Under the pieces are notes generated by a model. That model had not been told where the DNA came from. It worked only from the letters and a program-made list of their open reading frames with translations, and searched no databases. A DNA stretch of 19,074 nt, taken from assembly GCA_964555935.1 (NCBI GenBank), contig CAZKUN010000180.1:1-19074 (forward strand). The letters run 5' to 3'. This DNA comes from CAZKUN01 sp964555935 (lineage in GTDB: Bacteria; Armatimonadota; Zipacnadia; Zipacnadales; VGFC01). The translations under genes and the position numbers were made by a program. Below, piece by piece: positions 15,163-19,074 of the stretch (positions are counted from its first letter, which is position 1; each line of letters begins with the position of its first letter).

Positions 15163-15960
15163 ATGAGATGGGTCCTCAACACGTACCAAGTCGCGCAGAA
15201 GTGGACGCTGGACGAGATGCTCGAGATGGCCGTCAAGACAGGCTTCGACGGCATGGAATTCCTGATGGATTTCGAGCAGAAGCATGGTTTCGAGTGGGAC
15301 ACGCCTGAGGATCAGTGGCAGCCGCTGAAGGACCGCGTCGCCGCCTCCGGCTTGGAGATCTCGACCCTCACGAGTTGTCTGACCTTCCACGATCCCGACG
15401 CAGACGAACGCGCCACCAGCGTGAAACGCGTCAAGCGCGTCATCGACATGGCCGAGTTCATGGACTGCGCGCACGTCCGGGTTCTTGGCGACCGGTTGCC
15501 TGACGACGACACGCGCGAGCAGACCATCGACAACATCGCCGCCTGCATCCGCGATCTCGGTGAATACGCCCAGCCGAAGGGCATCGCCGTATCGCCCGAG
15601 ATGCACGGCAGCTTCGCGGATCCAGATCTCTCGGTCGTGCTGATGGAGCGCGTCGCCCACGACAACGTCGGCCTCGTCTTCAACTCGCAGTGGCGTGGTC
15701 GCGACGGCGAGTGGGGCCTGCCCGAGGGCGCGCCCTCAATCGCCCCCATCTACGATGCGACCGCCAAGTGGTACACCTCCGTCCACACGCACGCCATGGA
15801 GGGCGCCGACGTCTTGGGCTACTACCAGGAGTTGATGGCAAACCTCATGCGTGACGATTTCCAGGGCTTCGTCTCCTACGAAGGCGCTTACACGGGTCCC
15901 GATCCCGAGACGGTCCTGCGCCTCAACACCGCCCTCTTCCGCACCATGACGGGCAGCTAG
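15163..15960 (+). CDS. Xylose isomerase-like TIM-barrel protein (sugar phosphate isomerase/epimerase)
   Basis: 265 residues, cytoplasmic. N-terminal MRWVLNTYQVAQKWTLDEMLEMAVKTGFDGMEF is the usual first strand/helix of the superfamily. Barrel residues in order: H76 in TFHDPDA, E146 in VSPEMHG, N174 in LVFNSQW, H208 and H210 in SVHTHAMEG, and E240 in SYEGAY. The position that is normally an Asp metal ligand (as in LDAGH of the other epimerase here) is N174, so the metal site is altered. Relatives act on keto sugars or cyclitols, and some are only structural homologues. It is the last gene of the plus-strand run; an 11-bp hairpin starts eight bases after its stop. It is only distantly similar to the 3585-4472 epimerase, so it is not a recent duplicate. 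Confidence 0.82.
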   Translation: MRWVLNTYQVAQKWTLDEMLEMAVKTGFDGMEFLMDFEQKHGFEWDTPEDQWQPLKDRVAASGLEISTLTSCLTFHDPDADERATSVKRVKRVIDMAEFMDCAHVRVLGDRLPDDDTREQTIDNIAACIRDLGEYAQPKGIAVSPEMHGSFADPDLSVVLMERVAHDNVGLVFNSQWRGRDGEWGLPEGAPSIAPIYDATAKWYTSVHTHAMEGADVLGYYQELMANLMRDDFQGFVSYEGAYTGPDPETVLRLNTALFRTMTGS

Positions 15961-15968
15961 ACCACGCT

Positions 15969-16008
15969 CACGCGCGGCAACGGGGCAAGCGCTCTGCTGC
16001 CGCGCGTG
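15969..16008 (+). terminator. Long GC-rich hairpin ending the saccharolytic run
   Basis: Perfect 11-base stem: CACGCGCGGCA (15969-15979) and TGCCGCGCGTG (15998-16008) with an 18-base loop, starting eight bases after the epimerase stop. No T-tract follows (TCACCCTCCCCC), so it is either a T-less terminator or an mRNA 3'-end stabiliser. Confidence 0.55.
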
Positions 16009-16061
16009 TCACCCTCCCCCTGTCGGTCCGTTTCTCCCTGAAATTCTGGTCTTTCTTGTCT

Positions 16062-16192
16062 CACAGCCTCTCCCCGCTGTGGTAAGTGAGGAATGAGTCT
16101 CAGTCTCTCCTCCGGCGAAGCGCGCCGGCGGGAGAGCGCCAGAGGCACTAGCAGGCGACGCCGCCTGCTGTTCTTGGCGCCTCAAGAAGGGG
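16062..16192 (+). promoter_or_regulatory. Structured leader of the HD-GYP gene with alternative hairpins
   Basis: Four pairings are visible. CACAGC/GCTGTG (16062-16067 with 16076-16081). CTCTCC.CCGGCG with CGCCGG..GGAGAG (16105-16117 with 16123-16136), 12 pairs around a small internal loop. AGCAGGCG/CGCCTGCT (16150-16157 with 16162-16169). TTCTTG/CAAGAA (16171-16176 with 16083+100 i.e. 16183-16188), whose 3' arm touches the AAGGGG SD region. A competing pair GCGCC/GGCGC (16136-16140 with 16176-16180) would enclose the third hairpin and exclude the last one. This looks like a switching leader. It does not match the c-di-GMP-I riboswitch consensus I know. Confidence 0.4.
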
Positions 16193-16201
16193 TGGAACAC
16201 A

Positions 16202-18163
16202 GTGCAGTTCCACGATCTACGGAGACCAGCCCAAGTACTGGTGATAGGGGTCTGTCTGGCTGGAGTGGCCACGCTGATGTGGGCTCCGTTCTTGCCGACC
16301 GTTGAGAATGCGGATATACCGTCCGTATTGGTGTACCTGTTCCTCGCCATCGCCGTCGCGGCCAAACGCATTCAGCTTCACCCACGAGTCGCCGCCATCA
16401 CGCTTGGCTTCCTTTTCGTGCTGCTGGCCATGTTTGGCTGCGGCACCGGGGCGGCCATCGCCATTGCCATTGCCAATGCCGTCGCCGCCCACTACCTCCG
16501 TCCCAAGGGGCAGGCGCGTCCGGCCATCTGGGCGACCGGCTATAACGCCGCGGCCCTGGCGGTATCGGCCTTCGGCGGCGGGCTCGCCTACTACGCGCTT
16601 GTGCCGGCAAGCGTTCCGGGCGGACCCATCGTCGTTCTCTCGTTGCCGATGTTGATCGCGGCCAGCGCCGCCATTGGAGTCTTCTATGGTGGTTCAGCCC
16701 TCGCGCTGGGACTCGTTTCGACGCTGACCACGCTCAGGCTCCCGCCGACCCGGTGGTGGGGCGAATTGCTGGCCACCGCGCCCGTGTATTGTGCGGGTGG
16801 GGCGGTCGCTCTCGCCGTCGCCAACGCCCCGGAGTGGATCCGGAACTGGGCGTTCCTCGTCGGCGTTCCATTTGCGTACGTAATGCATCTGTCGATGCAG
16901 ACTCAGGCCAGTCGCGCTCGCGAAGAGATCGACCACCTCGAAGAGCGCGCTCACGACAGCGAGAAGACCGCCAAACTGTACCTCTCGATCGTGCAGGCGC
17001 TCTCCAATGCCATCGATGTCAAAGACCATGGCACGCACATGCACGTCAAACGCGTCCACACTCTCGCTGGCGCCGTCGCCAGGCGCGTGGGGCTGGCGGA
17101 TGAGGACCTCGAGGCCGTTGAGACGGGCGCCGTGCTGCACGATATCGGCAAGCTGGCTGTGCCTGACGGCGTTCTCAACAAGCCCAGCCGCCTCACTGAT
17201 GAGGAGTTCCGCCTCATCCAGGAGCACCCAGCCGCCGGCGATGCGATTCTTCGCCCGATCAACTTCGGCTGCGATGTGGCGACCGTCGTCCGTCACCACC
17301 ACGAGAAGATGGACGGCTCCGGCTACCCGGATGGGATTTCAGGCGATGAGATATCCGTCGGCGCCCGCGTCTTGGCCGTCATCGACATCTACGATGCGCT
17401 CGTGTGCGACCGCCCATACCGGAAGGCGTGGACGGGCGAGCAGGCTCTCGAGCAGCTTCGCACCGAGGCGGGCGAGGGCAAGCTCGACGCCACGGTCGTC
17501 CACGCGCTGCAGGAAGTGATCGAGAGTGGCGAATGCGCCGACGAGCTGACTGAAGACCTCGGAGATGATATCTGGAGCACGCTGCCTCACCTCGCTCCGA
17601 GCGCGGCGTTGGACCCCGAAGTCGAGACCCAAATCGCCCAGGCCCGAGTCGTCGAGCAGACTCGCAGATCGATCCTCAGCGGCGTCGTGGAGTACTTTGC
17701 CCAGGACTCCGTCTTCCAGGCGTGCGTCGCCTACGGTGTGAACGAGCGCAATGGAGAGTTGGACGCCGTCACAGCGGCCGGGCCGCTGGCCGAGAGCTTC
17801 GCCATGGCGCGCATTCCCTTTGGCGCCGGGCCATCGACTCATGCGGTGAAGTCCGCGCGCCCCGTCGCGGGCGCGAGCGCGGCTGACGAGTTCCGGTGCT
17901 TCTCCGAGGGAGTGCCCGAGGGGTTGAGCAACTGCTCCGTTACGGCTGTCCCGATCTCCGACTCAAGCGGGCAGCCGATTGCCGTTGTCTCGTTCTATTT
18001 GCGAGGCGGAGCCACGCTGCCCGAGCGCGTCGTCGGCGAGTTGACCGGCGCGATGGGCGTTCTCGGCCGGCAGCTTGAGGCCGCGGGCGACGCCATGGAC
18101 GCCGACGTGCGGCTGCCGATTGATGACTCTCCGCTCCCCGGCCAGCTCCTCGCGGGCGGCTAG
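16202..18163 (+). CDS. Membrane HD-GYP domain protein, probable c-di-GMP phosphodiesterase
   Basis: 653 residues from GTG 16202, with a GAAGGGG SD ending nine bases upstream. Residues about 10-231 contain roughly seven to nine hydrophobic segments (for example 12-29, 41-56, 64-80, 82-98, 113-131, 143-178, 190-208, 215-231), a MASE-like integral sensor. A short coiled-coil-like linker (about 232-260) leads to the HD-GYP domain: HVKRVHTLAGAVA, GAVLHDIGKLAVPDGVL (HD at 313-314), EHPAAGDAIL (342-349), and HHHEKMDGSGYPDGISGDEI (365-384) carrying the GYP triad, then RVLAVIDIYDAL and DRPYR. The key metal and GYP residues are intact. Residues about 485-625 look like a degenerate GAF domain. HD-GYP enzymes hydrolyse c-di-GMP to pGpG/GMP and control attachment and motility. 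It is separated from the sugar genes by a hairpin and its own leader, so is likely an independent unit. Confidence 0.92.
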   Translation: MQFHDLRRPAQVLVIGVCLAGVATLMWAPFLPTVENADIPSVLVYLFLAIAVAAKRIQLHPRVAAITLGFLFVLLAMFGCGTGAAIAIAIANAVAAHYLRPKGQARPAIWATGYNAAALAVSAFGGGLAYYALVPASVPGGPIVVLSLPMLIAASAAIGVFYGGSALALGLVSTLTTLRLPPTRWWGELLATAPVYCAGGAVALAVANAPEWIRNWAFLVGVPFAYVMHLSMQTQASRAREEIDHLEERAHDSEKTAKLYLSIVQALSNAIDVKDHGTHMHVKRVHTLAGAVARRVGLADEDLEAVETGAVLHDIGKLAVPDGVLNKPSRLTDEEFRLIQEHPAAGDAILRPINFGCDVATVVRHHHEKMDGSGYPDGISGDEISVGARVLAVIDIYDALVCDRPYRKAWTGEQALEQLRTEAGEGKLDATVVHALQEVIESGECADELTEDLGDDIWSTLPHLAPSAALDPEVETQIAQARVVEQTRRSILSGVVEYFAQDSVFQACVAYGVNERNGELDAVTAAGPLAESFAMARIPFGAGPSTHAVKSARPVAGASAADEFRCFSEGVPEGLSNCSVTAVPISDSSGQPIAVVSFYLRGGATLPERVVGELTGAMGVLGRQLEAAGDAMDADVRLPIDDSPLPGQLLAGG

Positions 18164-18168
18164 GGAGC

Positions 18169-18183
18169 GTCGCCTGCTGCGAC
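18169..18183. terminator. Small hairpin between convergent genes
   Basis: GTCGC-CTGCT-GCGAC (5-base stem) fills the 19-base space between the HD-GYP stop (18163) and the stop of the minus-strand gene (18183-18185). Short and without a T-run, so only a weak candidate for a two-way terminator. Confidence 0.25.
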
Positions 18184-19055
18184 TAGTCAGGCGCCCCCTG
18201 TAGCTTTTTGACGTGGTCAGTCGCCAGAAAACAGAACGTGACGGCGGGGTTGACGATGCCCATGGCCGTCGCCTGGTCAAATTCGAAGTCACTGCTCTCG
18301 GGCGGGGGCTCCTCCTTCATTTCCTTGAAGAGCTGCTCAAGGCCTGTCTCAGCAGACCCGACGAAGACGCGTGGGCTGATCGTGCATAGCGCCGGTTCCA
18401 TCTGTTCGGGCATGCCTGGGAACATAGTCCGGGCATGGGCGGCCTGTTCGAGTCTGCCCGCGACCACCAGCACGGCGGACGCCTTGGAGTCGGCGCTGGA
18501 CTTCAGCGCCTCCTGGACATGCCCCGCCTCGATGCTGTCCGCTGCCACCACGACCGTTTCTCCGCCGAGGAGTCCGCGCTTCCAGATCCACGCGCGCGCC
18601 TCGGATGACTCGTCTCCCAGTATCGGTTTCGCCTTGCGCTTCACCATCGTGTCGTTGAGGGCTGCGCGGAACGCCTTCCACGCCGGGTCGGGGGGATCGT
18701 CGGGCGCCGCTGGCTCGACGATGTCGGACACGCCCATGTTGCCGAGCCGTTGCTCCAGCTCGTGGTACGAAAGCCCAGTCCAGTCCATTTCGCCCGCACC
18801 CTTGCAATACGTCATCGCGGCGAGAAGCACGCACAGTCGCTGCAGATGAACCGCACAGATGGCCCCCTGTTGCGTGACGCCACTGACGTCGCCAATGCTG
18901 ATTGTGGTCCCGCGCTTGGCCGGGACCATGTTCGCTGCGATTCTCAGCTTCCACTGCTCGTTGTCAGCCAGCAACCGCGCGCTGAACGCGTGCGTAAGCT
19001 CGATTTCTGCGTTCTGGCGATTGGACGCGTGCGGGTTGCCCCAGACCTTCTTCAT
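18183..19055 (-). CDS. Unrecognised protein, possibly starting beyond the right edge
   Basis: 290 residues from ATG 19055-19053; the frame stays open to the edge (19074), so the true start may lie outside. I do not recognise a family. The chain is soluble-looking with no signal peptide and no transmembrane segment. Visible parts: a mixed N-terminal region with NMVPAKRGTTISIGDVSGVTQQGAICAVHLQRLCVLLAAM, an acidic Pro/Asp-rich linker near residues 115-125 (PAAPDDPPDP), a strand-like ETVVVAADSIEAGHVQEAL and ASAVLVVAGRLEQAAHA, and an acidic tail (KEMKEEPPPESSDFEFD). That it is coding is supported by its length, GC-rich third positions and its tight convergent position to the HD-GYP gene. Only a weak purine stretch (GCCGAG) precedes the ATG. 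Confidence 0.6.
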   Translation of the reverse strand: MKKVWGNPHASNRQNAEIELTHAFSARLLADNEQWKLRIAANMVPAKRGTTISIGDVSGVTQQGAICAVHLQRLCVLLAAMTYCKGAGEMDWTGLSYHELEQRLGNMGVSDIVEPAAPDDPPDPAWKAFRAALNDTMVKRKAKPILGDESSEARAWIWKRGLLGGETVVVAADSIEAGHVQEALKSSADSKASAVLVVAGRLEQAAHARTMFPGMPEQMEPALCTISPRVFVGSAETGLEQLFKEMKEEPPPESSDFEFDQATAMGIVNPAVTFCFLATDHVKKLQGAPD

Positions 19056-19074
19056 CTCGGCGCTATACGTGCTG

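Noticed and set aside
16062..16192. c-di-GMP-I (GEMM) riboswitch upstream of the HD-GYP gene
   Set aside because: The conserved core blocks and tetraloop/receptor pattern I know are not present; only generic hairpins are seen.
1..19074. CRISPR array, tRNA or rRNA genes, insertion sequence or integrase
   Set aside because: Nothing resembling regularly spaced repeats, tRNA cloverleaf ends, rRNA cores or transposase motifs was found by reading.

Overview
The window is GC-rich, gene-dense bacterial DNA with strong codon bias (many long shadow frames) and mostly AGGAGG-type ribosome binding sites. It carries twelve genes (two cut or possibly cut by the window edges) plus one gene remnant. The mix of a GH29 fucosidase, a Cys-type sulfatase, a heparinase II/III-like lyase, a DUF5060/DUF4038-type hydrolase, a SUMF1-domain fusion, a Gfo/Idh/MocA oxidoreductase and two xylose-isomerase-like epimerases is typical of glycan-specialised bacteria such as Planctomycetota, Verrucomicrobiota, Lentisphaerota, Hydrogenedentota or Armatimonadota. 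An LpxL/HtrB-type acyltransferase points to a diderm envelope. The phylum cannot be fixed from the sequence alone.

Layout. At the left edge is the start of a minus-strand zinc-ribbon protein (162 to <1), divergent from a plus-strand run of oxidoreductase (434-1657), secreted alpha-L-fucosidase (1735-3555) and TIM-barrel epimerase (3585-4472). A secreted glycoside hydrolase-like gene faces them on the minus strand (6062-4491). Between it and the next plus-strand run lies a 352-base stretch holding a broken copy of the 5' end of a downstream gene (6146-6325). The second plus-strand run is: lipid A-type acyltransferase (6415-7371), a large secreted TIM-barrel + SUMF1 fusion (7453-10080), sulfatase (10147-11616), heparinase-like lyase (11666-14581), GNAT acetyltransferase (14590-15051) and a second epimerase (15163-15960). 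An 11-bp hairpin (15969-16008) closes this run. A structured leader precedes a membrane HD-GYP c-di-GMP phosphodiesterase-like protein (16202-18163), which converges on an unrecognised minus-strand gene (19055-18183).

How the genes fit together (inference). Secreted hydrolases and a lyase would cut an acidic, probably fucose- and sulfate-bearing polysaccharide outside the cytoplasm. The sulfatase has no signal peptide and would act on imported pieces. The oxidoreductase and epimerases would process the released sugars. No transporter or regulator of a sugar operon is visible, so the locus may continue outside or rely on functions encoded elsewhere.

The most notable points are: the duplicated gene start flanking the acyltransferase; the SUMF1-like domain that lacks the formylglycine-generating cysteines although it sits beside a sulfatase that needs such an enzyme; the oxidoreductase whose EKP lysine motif reads SAVPI; intergenic hairpin repeats sharing an ATTCTTG core; and competing hairpins just upstream of the HD-GYP start.
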